NCBI GenBank assembly: GCA_009746045.1
Contig: RPFO01002129.1
Span: forward strand, 1 to 51,247
DNA from: Mesostigma viride
Taxonomy: Eukaryota > Streptophyta > Mesostigmatophyceae > Mesostigmatales > Mesostigmataceae
Length of the DNA: 51,247 bases
Direction: 5' to 3'
Shown in pieces: positions 12,401-27,010 of this stretch (positions are counted from its first letter, which is position 1; each line of letters begins with the position of its first letter). The position numbers and the translations under genes are program-made. The notes beneath the pieces were generated by a model that saw only the letters and a program-made list of their open reading frames with translations, made no database searches and was not told where the DNA came from.

Positions 12401-15400
12401 GTACATGGATGTCTCATAAAATAAATGATGAGGATTCAGGCTCCCATGGTGTCATCATGGCTTGTCTACCTACATTGTTGGCATGTATGTAATTAATGAT
12501 GAGGATTCAGGCTCCCATGGTGTCTCCATGGCTGGCCTACGTACATGAATGGCATTTATGTAATTAATGATGAGGATTCAGGCTCCCATGGTGTCATCAT
12601 GGCCCGTCTACGTACATGGATGGCATTTATGTAATTAATGATGAGGATTCAGGCTCCCATGGTGTCATCATGGCTTGTCTACGTACATGGTTGGCATTTA
12701 TGTAATTAATGAGGAGGATTCAGGCTCCCATGGTGTCATCATGGCCCGTCTACTTACATGGATGGCATTTATGTAATTAATGATGAGGATTCAGGCTCCC
12801 ATGGGGTCATCATGGCTTGTCTACGTACATGGTTGGCATTTATGTAATTAATGAGGAGGATTCAGGCTCCCATGGTGTCTCCATGGCTGGCCTACGTACA
12901 TGGATGTCAAGGAATAGTAAATGATGAGGATTCAGGCTCCCATGGTGTCATCATGGCTTGTCTACCTACATGGTTGGCATTTATGTAACCTGAATCCTCT
13001 CATTAAGAAAATGAAGAGGATTCAGGCTCCATTGGTGTCATCATGGCTGGCCTACGTACATGGATGTCAAGGAATAGTAAATGATGAGGATTCAGGCTCC
13101 CATGGTGTCATCATGGCCCGTCTACGTACATGGATGTCAAGGAATAGTAAATGATGAGGATTCAGGCTCCCATGGGGTCATCATGGCTTGTCTACGTACA
13201 TGGTTGGCATTTATGTAATTAACGAGGAGGATTCAGGCTCCATTGGTGTCATCATGGCTGGCCTACGTACATGGATGTCAAGGAATAGTAAATGATGAGG
13301 ATTCAGGCTCCCATGGTGTCATCATGGCTTGTCTACGTACATGGTTGGCATTTATGTAATTAATGAGGAGGATTCAGGCTCCCATGGTGTCTCCATGGCT
13401 GGCCTACGTACATGGATGTCAAGGAATAGTAAATGATGAGGATTCAGGCTCCCATGGTGTCATCATGGCCCGTCTACGTACATGGATGGCATGTATGTAA
13501 TTAATGATGAGGATTCAGGCTCCATTGGTGTCATCATGGCTGGCCTACGTATGTACATGGATGTCAAAGAAAAAAAAAATGATGAGGATTCAGGCTCCCA
13601 TGGTGTCATCATTGCCCGTGTATGTACATGGTTGGCATTTATGTAATTAATGATGAGGATTCAGGCTCCCATGGTGTCATCATGGCCCGTCTACGTACAT
13701 GGATGTCAAGGAATAGTAAATGAGGAGGATTCAGGCTCCCATGGTGTCATCATGGCCCGTGTACGTACATGGATGGCATGTATGTAATTAATGAGGAGGA
13801 TTCAGGCTCCCATGGTGTCATCATGGCTGGCCTACGTACATGGATGTCAAAGAAAAAGAAATGATGAGGATTCAGGCTCCCATGGTGTCATCATGGCTGG
13901 CCTACGTACATGGATGGCATGTATGTAATTAATGATGAGAATTCAGGCTCCATTGGTGTCATCATGGCTGGCCTACGTATGTACATGGATGTCAAAGAAA
14001 AAAAAATGATGAGGATTCAGGCTCCCATGGTGTCATCATGGCCCGTCTACGTACATGGATGTCAAGGAATAGTAAATGATGAGGATTCAGGCTCCCATGG
14101 TGTCATCATGGCCTGTCTACGTACATGGATGGCATGTATGTATTTAATGATGAGGATTCAGGCTCCCATGGTGTCATCATGGCTGGCCTACGTACATGGA
14201 TGTCTCAGAAAAAAAATGATGAGGATTCAGGCTCCCATGGTGTCATCATGGCTGGCCTACGTACATGGATGTCAAAGAAAAAGAAATGATGAGGATTCAG
14301 GCTCCCATGGTGTCATCATGGCTGGCCTACGTACATGGATGTCTCATAAAATAAATGATGAGGATTCAGGCTCCCATGGTGTCATCATGGCTTGTCTACC
14401 TACATTGTTGGCATGTATGTAATTAATGATGAGGATTCAGGCTCCCATGGTGTCTCCATGGCTGGCCTACGTACATGAATGGCATTTATGTAATTAATGA
14501 TGAGGATTCAGGCTCCCATGGTGTCATCATGGCCCGTCTACGTACATGGATGGCATTTATGTAATTAATGATGAGGATTCAGGCTCCCATGGTGTCATCA
14601 TGGCTTGTCTACGTACATGGTTGGCATTTATGTAATTAATGAGGAGGATTCAGGCTCCCATGGTGTCATCATGGCCCGTCTACTTACATGGATGGCATTT
14701 ATGTAATTAATGATGAGGATTCAGGCTCCCATGGGGTCATCATGGCTTGTCTACGTACATGGTTGGCATTTATGTAATTAATGAGGAGGATTCAGGCTCC
14801 CATGGTGTCTCCATGGCTGGCCTACGTACATGGATGTCAAGGAATAGTAAATGATGAGGATTCAGGCTCCCATGGTGTCATCATGGCTTGTCTACCTACA
14901 TGGTTGGCATTTATGTAACCTGAATCCTCTCATTAAGAAAATGAAGAGGATTCAGGCTCCATTGGTGTCATCATGGCTGGCCTACGTACATGGATGTCAA
15001 GGAATAGTAAATGATGAGGATTCAGGCTCCCATGGTGTCATCATGGCCCGTCTACGTACATGGATGTCAAGGAATAGTAAATGATGAGGATTCAGGCTCC
15101 CATGGGGTCATCATGGCTTGTCTACGTACATGGTTGGCATTTATGTAATTAACGAGGAGGATTCAGGCTCCATTGGTGTCATCATGGCTGGCCTACGTAC
15201 ATGGATGTCAAGGAATAGTAAATGATGAGGATTCAGGCTCCCATGGTGTCATCATGGCTTGTCTACGTACATGGTTGGCATTTATGTAATTAATGAGGAG
15301 GATTCAGGCTCCCATGGTGTCTCCATGGCTGGCCTACGTACATGGATGTCAAGGAATAGTAAATGATGAGGATTCAGGCTCCCATGGTGTCATCATGGCC

Positions 15401-16118
15401 TGTCTACGTACATGGATGGCATGTATGTAATTAATGATGAGGATTCAGGCTCCATTGGTGTCATCATGGCTGGCCTACGTATGTACATGGATGTCAAAGA
15501 AAAAAAAAATGATGAGGATTCAGGCTCCCATGGTGTCATCATTGCCCGTGTATGTACATGGTTGGCATTTATGTAATTAATGATGAGGATTCAGGCTCCC
15601 ATGGTGTCATCATGGCCCGTCTACGTACATGGATGTCAAGGAATAGTAAATGAGGAGGATTCAGGCTCCCATGGTGTCATCATGGCCCGTGTACGTACAT
15701 GGATGGCATGTATGTAATTAATGAGGAGGATTCAGGCTCCCATGGTGTCATCATGGCTGGCCTACGTACATGGATGTCAAAGAAAAAGAAATGATGAGGA
15801 TTCAGGCTCCCATGGTGTCATCATGGCTGGCCTACGTACATGGATGGCATGTATGTAATTAATGATGAGAATTCAGGCTCCATTGGTGTCATCATGGCTG
15901 GCCTACGTATGTACATGGATGTCAAAGAAAAAAAAATGATGAGGATTCAGGCTCCCATGGTGTCATCATGGCCCGTCTACGTACATGGATGTCAAGGAAT
16001 AGTAAATGATGAGGATTCAGGCTCCCATGGTGTCATCATGGCCTGTCTACGTACATGGATGGCATGTATGTATTTAATGATGAGGATTCAGGCTCCCATG
16101 GTGTCATCATGGCTGGCC
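6431..16118 (+). repeat. Higher-order repeat, copy A (9,688 bp)
   Basis: First copy of a 9.69-kb tandem duplication inside the satellite. The pattern of rare monomers recurs 9,688 bp downstream. To the left of 6431 and 16119 the sequences differ in both core and linker type, so the breakpoint falls at or just before a TACGTA core site. Confidence 0.9.
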
Positions 16119-19100
16119 TACGTACATGGTTGGCATTTATGTAATTAATGAGGAGGATTCAGGCTCCCATGGTGTCATCATGGCTTGTCTACGTACATGG
16201 TTGGCATTTATGTAATTAATGATGAGGATTCAGGCTCCCATGGTGTCTCCATGGCTGGCCTACGTACATGGATGTCAAGGAATAGTAAATGATAAGGATT
16301 CAGGCTCCCATGGTGTCATCATGGCCCGTCTACGTACATGGATGGCATTTATGTAATTAATGATGAGGATTCAGGCTCCCATGGTGTCATCATGGCTTGT
16401 CTACGTACATGGTTGGCATTTATGTAATTAATGAGGAGGATTCAGGCTCCCATGGTGTCTCCATGGCTGGCCTACGTACATGGATGTCAAGGAATAGTAA
16501 ATGATGAGGATTCAGGCTCCCATGGTGTCATCATGGCCTGTCTACGTACATGGATGGCATGTATGTAATTAATGATGAGGATTCAGGCTCCCATGGTGTC
16601 ATCATGGCTTGTCTACCTACATTGTTGGCATGTATGTAATTAATGATGAGGATTCAGGCTCCCATGGTGTCTCCATGGCTGGCCTACGTACATGAATGGC
16701 ATTTATGTAATTAATGATGAGGATTCAGGCTCCCATGGTGTCATCATGGCCCGTCTACGTACATGGATGGCATTTATGTAATTAATGATGAGGATTCAGG
16801 CTCCCATGGTGTCATCATGGCTTGTCTACGTACATGGTTGGCATTTATGTAATTAATGAGGAGGATTCAGGCTCCCATGGTGTCATCATGGCCCGTCTAC
16901 TTACATGGATGGCATTTATGTAATTAATGATGAGGATTCAGGCTCCCATGGGGTCATCATGGCTTGTCTACGTACATGGTTGGCATTTATGTAATTAATG
17001 AGGAGGATTCAGGCTCCCATGGTGTCTCCATGGCTGGCCTACGTACATGGATGTCAAGGAATAGTAAATGATGAGGATTCAGGCTCCCATGGTGTCATCA
17101 TGGCTTGTCTACCTACATGGTTGGCATTTATGTCACCTGAATCCTCTCATTAAGAAAATGAAGAGGATTCAGGCTCCATTGGTGTCATCATGGCTGGCCT
17201 ACGTACATGGATGTCAAGGAATAGTAAATGATGAGGATTCAGGCTCCCATGGTGTCATCATGGCCCGTCTACGTACATGGATGTCAAGGAATAGTAAATG
17301 ATGAGGATTCAGGCTCCCATGGGGTCATCATGGCTTGTCTACGTACATGGTTGGCATTTATGTAATTAACGAGGAGGATTCAGGCTCCATTGGTGTCATC
17401 ATGGCTGGCCTACGTACATGGATGTCAAGGAATAGTAAATGATGAGGATTCAGGCTCCCATGGTGTCATCATGGCTTGTCTACGTACATGGTTGGCATTT
17501 ATGTAATTAATGAGGAGGATTCAGGCTCCCATGGTGTCTCCATGGCTGGCCTACGTACATGGATGTCAAGGAATAGTAAATGATGAGGATTCAGGCTCCC
17601 ATGGTGTCATCATGGCCTGTCTACGTACATGGATGGCATGTATGTAATTAATGATGAGGATTCAGGCTCCCATGGTGTCATCATGGCTTGTCTACGTACA
17701 TGGTTGGCATTTATGTAATTAATGAGGAGGATTCAGGCTCCCATGGTGTCATCATGGCTTGTCTACGTACATGGTTGGCATTTATGTAATTAATGATGAG
17801 GATTCAGGCTCCCATGGTGTCTCCATGGCTGGCCTACGTACATGGATGTCAAGGAATAGTAAATGATAAGGATTCAGGCTCCCATGGTGTCATCATGGCC
17901 CGTCTACGTACATGGATGGCATTTATGTAATTAATGATGAGGATTCAGGCTCCCATGGTGTCATCATGGCTTGTCTACGTACATGGTTGGCATTTATGTA
18001 ATTAATGAGGAGGATTCAGGCTCCCATGGTGTCTCCATGGCTGGCCTACGTACATGGATGTCAAGGAATAGTAAATGATGAGGATTCAGGCTCCCATGGT
18101 GTCATCATGGCCTGTCTACGTACATGGATGGCATGTATGTAATTAATGATGAGGATTCAGGCTCCCATGGTGTCATCATGGCTTGTCTACGTACATGGTT
18201 GGCATTTATGTAATTAATGAGGAGGATTCAGGCTCCCATGGTGTCATCATGGCTTGTCTACGTACATGGTTGGCATTTATGTAATTAATGATGAGGATTC
18301 AGGCTCCCATGGTGTCTCCATGGCTGGCCTACGTACATGGATGTCAAGGAATAGTAAATGATGAGGATTCAGGCTCCCATGGTGTCATCATGGCCCGTGT
18401 ACGTACATGGATGGCATGTATGTAATTAATGAGGAGGATTCAGGCTCCCATGGTGTCATCATGGCTGGCCTACGTACATGGATGTCAAAGAAAAAGAAAT
18501 GATGAGGATTCAGGCTCCCATGGTGTCATCATGGCTGGCCTACGTACATGGATGTCTCATAAAATAAATGATGAGGATTCAGGCTCCCATGGTGTCATCA
18601 TGGCTTGTCTACCTACATTGTTGGCATGTATGTAATTAATGATGAGGATTCAGGCTCCCATGGTGTCTCCATGGCTGGCCTACGTACATGAATGGCATTT
18701 ATGTAATTAATGATGAGGATTCAGGCTCCCATGGTGTCATCATGGCCCGTCTACGTACATGGATGGCATTTATGTAATTAATGATGAGGATTCAGGCTCC
18801 CATGGTGTCATCATGGCTTGTCTACGTACATGGTTGGCATTTATGTAATTAATGAGGAGGATTCAGGCTCCCATGGTGTCATCATGGCCCGTCTACTTAC
18901 ATGGATGGCATTTATGTAATTAATGATGAGGATTCAGGCTCCCATGGGGTCATCATGGCTTGTCTACGTACATGGTTGGCATTTATGTAATTAATGAGGA
19001 GGATTCAGGCTCCCATGGTGTCTCCATGGCTGGCCTACGTACATGGATGTCAAGGAATAGTAAATGATGAGGATTCAGGCTCCCATGGTGTCATCATGGC

Positions 19101-22100
19101 CCGTCTACGTACATGGATGGCATTTATGTAATTAATGATGAGGATTCAGGCTCCCATGGGGTCATCATGGCTTGTCTACGTACATGGTTGGCATTTATGT
19201 AATTAATGAGGAGGATTCAGGCTCCCATGGTGTCTCCATGGCTGGCCTACGTACATGGATGTCAAGGAATAGTAAATGATGAGGATTCAGGCTCCCATGG
19301 TGTCATCATGGCCTGTCTACGTACATGGATGGCATGTATGTAATTAATGATGAGGATTCAGGCTCCCATGGTGTCATCATGGCTTGTCTACGTACATGGT
19401 TGGCATTTATGTAATTAATGAGGAGGATTCAGGCTCCCATGGTGTCATCATGGCTTGTCTACGTACATGGTTGGCATTTATGTAATTAATGATGAGGATT
19501 CAGGCTCCCATGGTGTCTCCATGGCTGGCCTACGTACATGGATGTCAAGGAATAGTAAATGATGAGGATTCAGGCTCCCATGGTGTCATCATGGCCCGTG
19601 TACGTACATGGATGGCATGTATGTAATTAATGAGGAGGATTCAGGCTCCCATGGTGTCATCATGGCTGGCCTACGTACATGGATGTCAAAGAAAAAGAAA
19701 TGATGAGGATTCAGGCTCCCATGGTGTCATCATGGCTGGCCTACGTACATGGATGTCTCATAAAATAAATGATGAGGATTCAGGCTCCCATGGTGTCATC
19801 ATGGCTTGTCTACCTACATTGTTGGCATGTATGTAATTAATGATGAGGATTCAGGCTCCCATGGTGTCTCCATGGCTGGCCTACGTACATGAATGGCATT
19901 TATGTAATTAATGATGAGGATTCAGGCTCCCATGGTGTCATCATGGCCCGTCTACGTACATGGATGGCATTTATGTAATTAATGATGAGGATTCAGGCTC
20001 CCATGGTGTCATCATGGCTTGTCTACGTACATGGTTGGCATTTATGTAATTAATGAGGAGGATTCAGGCTCCCATGGTGTCATCATGGCCCGTCTACTTA
20101 CATGGATGGCATTTATGTAATTAATGATGAGGATTCAGGCTCCCATGGGGTCATCATGGCTTGTCTACGTACATGGTTGGCATTTATGTAATTAATGAGG
20201 AGGATTCAGGCTCCCATGGTGTCTCCATGGCTGGCCTACGTACATGGATGTCAAGGAATAGTAAATGATGAGGATTCAGGCTCCCATGGTGTCATCATGG
20301 CCCGTCTACGTACATGGATGGCATTTATGTAATTAATGATGAGGATTCAGGCTCCCATGGGGTCATCATGGCTTGTCTACGTACATGGTTGGCATTTATG
20401 TAATTAATGAGGAGGATTCAGGCTCCCATGGTGTCTCCATGGCTGGCCTACGTACATGGATGTCAAGGAATAGTAAATGATGAGGATTCAGGCTCCCATG
20501 GTGTCATCATGGCCTGTCTACGTACATGGATGGCATGTATGTAATTAATGATGAGGATTCAGGCTCCCATGGGGTCATCATGGCTTGTCTACGTACATGG
20601 ATGGCATGTATGTAATTAATGATGAGGATTCAGGCTCCATTGGTGTCATCATGGCTGGCCTACGTATGTACATGGATGTCAAAGAAAAAAAAAATGATGA
20701 GGATTCAGGCTCCCATGGTGTCATCATTGCCCGTGTATGTACATGGTTGCCATTTATGTAATTAATGATGAGGATTCAGGCTCCATTGGTGTCATCATTG
20801 CCCGTGTATGTACATGGTTGGCATTTATGTATGTAATTAATGATGAGGATTCAGGCTCCATTGGTGTCATCATGGCTGGCCTACGTATGTACATGGATGT
20901 CAAAGAAAAAAAAATGATGAGGATTCAGGCTCCCATGGTGTCATCATGGCCCGTCTACGTACATGGATGTCAAGGAATAGTAAATGATGAGGATTCAGGC
21001 TCCCATGGTGTCAGATGTCATGGCCTGTCTACGTACATGGATGGCATGTATGTAATTAATGATGAGAATTCAGGCTCCATTGGTGTCATCATGGCTGGCC
21101 TACGTATGTACATGGATGTCAAAGAAAAAAAAATGATGAGGATTCAGGCTCCCATGGTGTCATCATGGCCCGTCTACGTACATGGATGTCAAGGAATAGT
21201 AAATGATGAGGATTCAGGCTCCCATGGTGTCATCATGGCCTGTCTACGTACATGGATGGCATGTATGTATTTAATGATGAGGATTCAGGCTCCCATGGTG
21301 TCATCATGGCTGGCCTACGTACATGGATGTCTCAGAAAAAAAATGATGAGGATTCAGGCTCCCATGGTGTCATCATGGCTGGCCTACGTACATGGATGTC
21401 AAAGAAAAAAAAATGATGAGGATTCAGGCTCCCGTGGTGTCATTATGGCCCGTCTACGTGTTGTTGGCATGTATGAAATTAATGATGAGGATTCAGGCTC
21501 CCATAGTGTCATCATGGCTGGCCTACGTACATGGTTGGCATTTATGTAATTAATGATGAGGATTCAGGCTCCCATGGTGTCATCATTGCCCGTGTATGTA
21601 CATGGTTGGCATTTATGTAATTAATGATGAGGATTCAGGCTCCATTGGTGTCATCATGGCCCGTCTACGTACATGGACCGTGGCATTTATGTATTTAATG
21701 ATGAGGATTCAGGCTCCCATGGGGTCATTGATGATCATGGCATTTATGTATGTAATTAATGATGAGGATTCAGGCTCCATTGGTGTCATCATGGCTGGCC
21801 TACGTATGTACATGGATGTCAAAGAAAAAAAAATGATGAGGATTCAGGCTCCCATGGTGTCATCATGGCCCGTCTACGTACATGGATGTCAAGGAATAGT
21901 AAATGAGGAGGATTCAGGCTCCCATGGTGTCATCATGGCCCGTGTACGTACATGGATGGCATGTATGTAATTAATGAGGAGGATTCAGGCTCCCATGGTG
22001 TCATCATGGCTGGCCTACGTACATGGATGTCAAAGAAAAAGAAATGATGAGGATTCAGGCTCCCATGGTGTCATCATGGCTGGCCTACGTACATGGATGT

Positions 22101-25100
22101 CTCATAAAATAAATGATGAGGATTCAGGCTCCCATGGTGTCATCATGGCTTGTCTACCTACATTGTTGGCATGTATGTAATTAATGATGAGGATTCAGGC
22201 TCCCATGGTGTCTCCATGGCTGGCCTACGTACATGAATGGCATTTATGTAATTAATGATGAGGATTCAGGCTCCCATGGTGTCATCATGGCCCGTCTACG
22301 TACATGGATGGCATTTATGTAATTAATGATGAGGATTCAGGCTCCCATGGTGTCATCATGGCTTGTCTACGTACATGGTTGGCATTTATGTAATTAATGA
22401 GGAGGATTCAGGCTCCCATGGTGTCATCATGGCCCGTCTACTTACATGGATGGCATTTATGTAATTAATGATGAGGATTCAGGCTCCCATGGGGTCATCA
22501 TGGCTTGTCTACGTACATGGTTGGCATTTATGTAATTAATGAGGAGGATTCAGGCTCCCATGGTGTCTCCATGGCTGGCCTACGTACATGGATGTCAAGG
22601 AATAGTAAATGATGAGGATTCAGGCTCCCATGGTGTCATCATGGCTTGTCTACCTACATGGTTGGCATTTATGTAACCTGAATCCTCTCATTAAGAAAAT
22701 GAAGAGGATTCAGGCTCCATTGGTGTCATCATGGCTGGCCTACGTACATGGATGTCAAGGAATAGTAAATGATGAGGATTCAGGCTCCCATGGTGTCATC
22801 ATGGCCCGTCTACGTACATGGATGTCAAGGAATAGTAAATGATGAGGATTCAGGCTCCCATGGGGTCATCATGGCTTGTCTACGTACATGGTTGGCATTT
22901 ATGTAATTAACGAGGAGGATTCAGGCTCCATTGGTGTCATCATGGCTGGCCTACGTACATGGATGTCAAGGAATAGTAAATGATGAGGATTCAGGCTCCC
23001 ATGGTGTCATCATGGCTTGTCTACGTACATGGTTGGCATTTATGTAATTAATGAGGAGGATTCAGGCTCCCATGGTGTCTCCATGGCTGGCCTACGTACA
23101 TGGATGTCAAGGAATAGTAAATGATGAGGATTCAGGCTCCCATGGTGTCATCATGGCCTGTCTACGTACATGGATGGCATGTATGTAATTAATGATGAGG
23201 ATTCAGGCTCCATTGGTGTCATCATGGCTGGCCTACGTATGTACATGGATGTCAAAGAAAAAAAAATGATGAGGATTCAGGCTCCCATGGTGTCATCATT
23301 GCCCGTGTATGTACATGGTTGGCATTTATGTAATTAATGATGAGGATTCAGGCTCCCATGGTGTCATCATGGCCCGTCTACGTACATGGATGTCAAGGAA
23401 TAGTAAATGAGGAGGATTCAGGCTCCCATGGTGTCATCATGGCCCGTGTACGTACATGGATGGCATGTATGTAATTAATGAGGAGGATTCAGGCTCCCAT
23501 GGTGTCATCATGGCTGGCCTACGTACATGGATGTCAAAGAAAAAGAAATGATGAGGATTCAGGCTCCCATGGTGTCATCATGGCTGGCCTACGTACATGG
23601 ATGGCATGTATGTAATTAATGATGAGAATTCAGGCTCCATTGGTGTCATCATGGCTGGCCTACGTATGTACATGGATGTCAAAGAAAAAAAAATGATGAG
23701 GATTCAGGCTCCCATGGTGTCATCATGGCCCGTCTACGTACATGGATGTCAAGGAATAGTAAATGATGAGGATTCAGGCTCCCATGGTGTCATCATGGCC
23801 TGTCTACGTACATGGATGGCATGTATGTATTTAATGATGAGGATTCAGGCTCCCATGGTGTCATCATGGCTGGCCTACGTACATGGATGTCTCAGAAAAA
23901 AAATGATGAGGATTCAGGCTCCCATGGTGTCATCATGGCTGGCCTACGTACATGGATGTCAAAGAAAAAGAAATGATGAGGATTCAGGCTCCCATGGTGT
24001 CATCATGGCTGGCCTACGTACATGGATGTCTCATAAAATAAATGATGAGGATTCAGGCTCCCATGGTGTCATCATGGCTTGTCTACCTACATTGTTGGCA
24101 TGTATGTAATTAATGATGAGGATTCAGGCTCCCATGGTGTCTCCATGGCTGGCCTACGTACATGAATGGCATTTATGTAATTAATGATGAGGATTCAGGC
24201 TCCCATGGTGTCATCATGGCCCGTCTACGTACATGGATGGCATTTATGTAATTAATGATGAGGATTCAGGCTCCCATGGTGTCATCATGGCTTGTCTACG
24301 TACATGGTTGGCATTTATGTAATTAATGAGGAGGATTCAGGCTCCCATGGTGTCATCATGGCCCGTCTACTTACATGGATGGCATTTATGTAATTAATGA
24401 TGAGGATTCAGGCTCCCATGGGGTCATCATGGCTTGTCTACGTACATGGTTGGCATTTATGTAATTAATGAGGAGGATTCAGGCTCCCATGGTGTCTCCA
24501 TGGCTGGCCTACGTACATGGATGTCAAGGAATAGTAAATGATGAGGATTCAGGCTCCCATGGTGTCATCATGGCTTGTCTACCTACATGGTTGGCATTTA
24601 TGTAACCTGAATCCTCTCATTAAGAAAATGAAGAGGATTCAGGCTCCATTGGTGTCATCATGGCTGGCCTACGTACATGGATGTCAAGGAATAGTAAATG
24701 ATGAGGATTCAGGCTCCCATGGTGTCATCATGGCCCGTCTACGTACATGGATGTCAAGGAATAGTAAATGATGAGGATTCAGGCTCCCATGGGGTCATCA
24801 TGGCTTGTCTACGTACATGGTTGGCATTTATGTAATTAACGAGGAGGATTCAGGCTCCATTGGTGTCATCATGGCTGGCCTACGTACATGGATGTCAAGG
24901 AATAGTAAATGATGAGGATTCAGGCTCCCATGGTGTCATCATGGCTTGTCTACGTACATGGTTGGCATTTATGTAATTAATGAGGAGGATTCAGGCTCCC
25001 ATGGTGTCTCCATGGCTGGCCTACGTACATGGATGTCAAGGAATAGTAAATGATGAGGATTCAGGCTCCCATGGTGTCATCATGGCCTGTCTACGTACAT

Positions 25101-25805
25101 GGATGGCATGTATGTAATTAATGATGAGGATTCAGGCTCCATTGGTGTCATCATGGCTGGCCTACGTATGTACATGGATGTCAAAGAAAAAAAAAATGAT
25201 GAGGATTCAGGCTCCCATGGTGTCATCATTGCCCGTGTATGTACATGGTTGGCATTTATGTAATTAATGATGAGGATTCAGGCTCCCATGGTGTCATCAT
25301 GGCCCGTCTACGTACATGGATGTCAAGGAATAGTAAATGAGGAGGATTCAGGCTCCCATGGTGTCATCATGGCCCGTGTACGTACATGGATGGCATGTAT
25401 GTAATTAATGAGGAGGATTCAGGCTCCCATGGTGTCATCATGGCTGGCCTACGTACATGGATGTCAAAGAAAAAGAAATGATGAGGATTCAGGCTCCCAT
25501 GGTGTCATCATGGCTGGCCTACGTACATGGATGGCATGTATGTAATTAATGATGAGAATTCAGGCTCCATTGGTGTCATCATGGCTGGCCTACGTATGTA
25601 CATGGATGTCAAAGAAAAAAAAATGATGAGGATTCAGGCTCCCATGGTGTCATCATGGCCCGTCTACGTACATGGATGTCAAGGAATAGTAAATGATGAG
25701 GATTCAGGCTCCCATGGTGTCATCATGGCCTGTCTACGTACATGGATGGCATGTATGTATTTAATGATGAGGATTCAGGCTCCCATGGTGTCATCATGGC
25801 TGGCC
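16119..25805 (+). repeat. Higher-order repeat, copy B (9,687 bp)
   Basis: Second copy of the large duplication. Differences from copy A that I found by eye are C to T at 23159 (C at 13471 in copy A) and one A fewer in the A-run near 23260, which shifts the offset from 9,688 to 9,687 thereafter. It is followed at 25806 by a different linker, which marks the right breakpoint. Confidence 0.9.
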
Positions 25806-27010
25806 TACGTACATGGATGTCTCAGAAAAAAAATGATGAGGATTCAGGCTCCCATGGTGTCATCATGGCTGGCCTACGTACATGGATGTCAAAGAAAAAA
25901 AAATGATGAGGATTCAGGCTCCCGTGGTGTCATTATGGCCCGTCTACGTGTTGTTGGCATGTATGAAATTAATGATGAGGATTCAGGCTCCCATAGTGTC
26001 ATCATGGCTGGCCTACGTACATGGTTGGCATTTATGTAATTAATGATGAGGATTCAGGCTCCCATGGTGTCATCATTGCCCGTGTATGTACATGGTTGGC
26101 ATTTATGTAATTAATGATGAGGATTCAGGCTCCATTGGTGTCATCATGGCCCGTCTACGTACATGGACCGTGGCATTTATGTATTTAATGATGAGGATTC
26201 AGGCTCCCATGGGGTCATTGATGATCATGGCATTTATGTATGTAATTAATGATGAGGATTCAGGCTCCATTGGTGTCATCATGGCTGGCCTACGTATGTA
26301 CATGGATGTCAAAGAAAAAAAAATGAAGAGGATTCAGGCTCCCATGGTGTCATCATGGCCCGTCTACGTACATGGATGTCAAGGAATAGTAAATGATGAG
26401 GATTCAGGCTCCCATGGTGTCAGATGTCATGGCCTGTCTACGTACATGGATGGCATGTATGTATTTAATGATGAGGATTCAGGCTCCCATGGTGTCATCA
26501 TGGCTGGCCTACGTACATGGATGTCTCAGAAAAAAAATGATGAGGATTCAGGCTCCCATGGTGTCATCATGGCTGGCCTACGTACATGGATGTCTCAGAA
26601 AAAAAATGTGGAGGATTCAGGCTCCCATGGTGTCATCATGGCTGGCCTACGTACATGGATGTCTCATAAAATAAATGATGAGGATTCAGGCTCCCGTGGT
26701 GTCATTATGGCCCGTCTACGTGTTGTTGGCATGTATGAAATTAATGATGAGGATTCAGGCTCCCATAGTGTCATCATGGCTGGCCTACGTACATGGTTGG
26801 CATTTATGTATTTAATGATGAGGATTCAGGCTCCCATGGTGTCATCATGGCTTGTCTATGTACATGGTTGGCATTTATGTAATTAATGATGAGGATTCAG
26901 GCTCCATTGGTGTCATCATGGCCCGTCTACGTACATGGGTGGCATTTATGTATTTAATGATGAGGATTTAGGCTCCCATGGGGTCATCATGGCTTGTCTA
27001 CGTACATGGA

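Larger units (their letters stand above)
2824..27010 (+). repeat. Main 70-71-bp satellite array
   Basis: About 24.2 kb of head-to-tail monomers, roughly 340 by length. Each monomer has a core beginning GATGAGGATTCAGGCTCC, then CATGG or ATTGG, then GTGTCATCATGG or GTGTCTCCATGG, then one of four short variants, then TACGTACATGG. A linker of about 15-25 bp follows and occurs in a few discrete types: TTGGCATTTATGTAATT, ATGGCATGTATGTAATT, ATGTCAAGGAATAGTAA, ATGTCAAAGA plus an A-run, ATGTCTCAGA plus an A-run, and ATGTCTCATAAAATAA. The period is not a multiple of three and frames break at linkers, so the 60-270-codon open frames are not credible genes. Confidence 0.96.

Noticed and set aside
3652-26886. 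Open frames of 60-270 codons repeated through the satellite (motifs such as NDEDSGSHGVIMAGL).
   Set aside because: The monomer is 70-71 bp, so frames rotate and stop at linkers. Copies exist in all frames, and identity is at the DNA level including silent and linker positions. They are repeat by-products.
2824-27010. CRISPR array (regular repeats with variable intervals).
   Set aside because: The intervals are a few recurring linker types, not unique spacers. There are no cas genes and the genomic context is eukaryotic.
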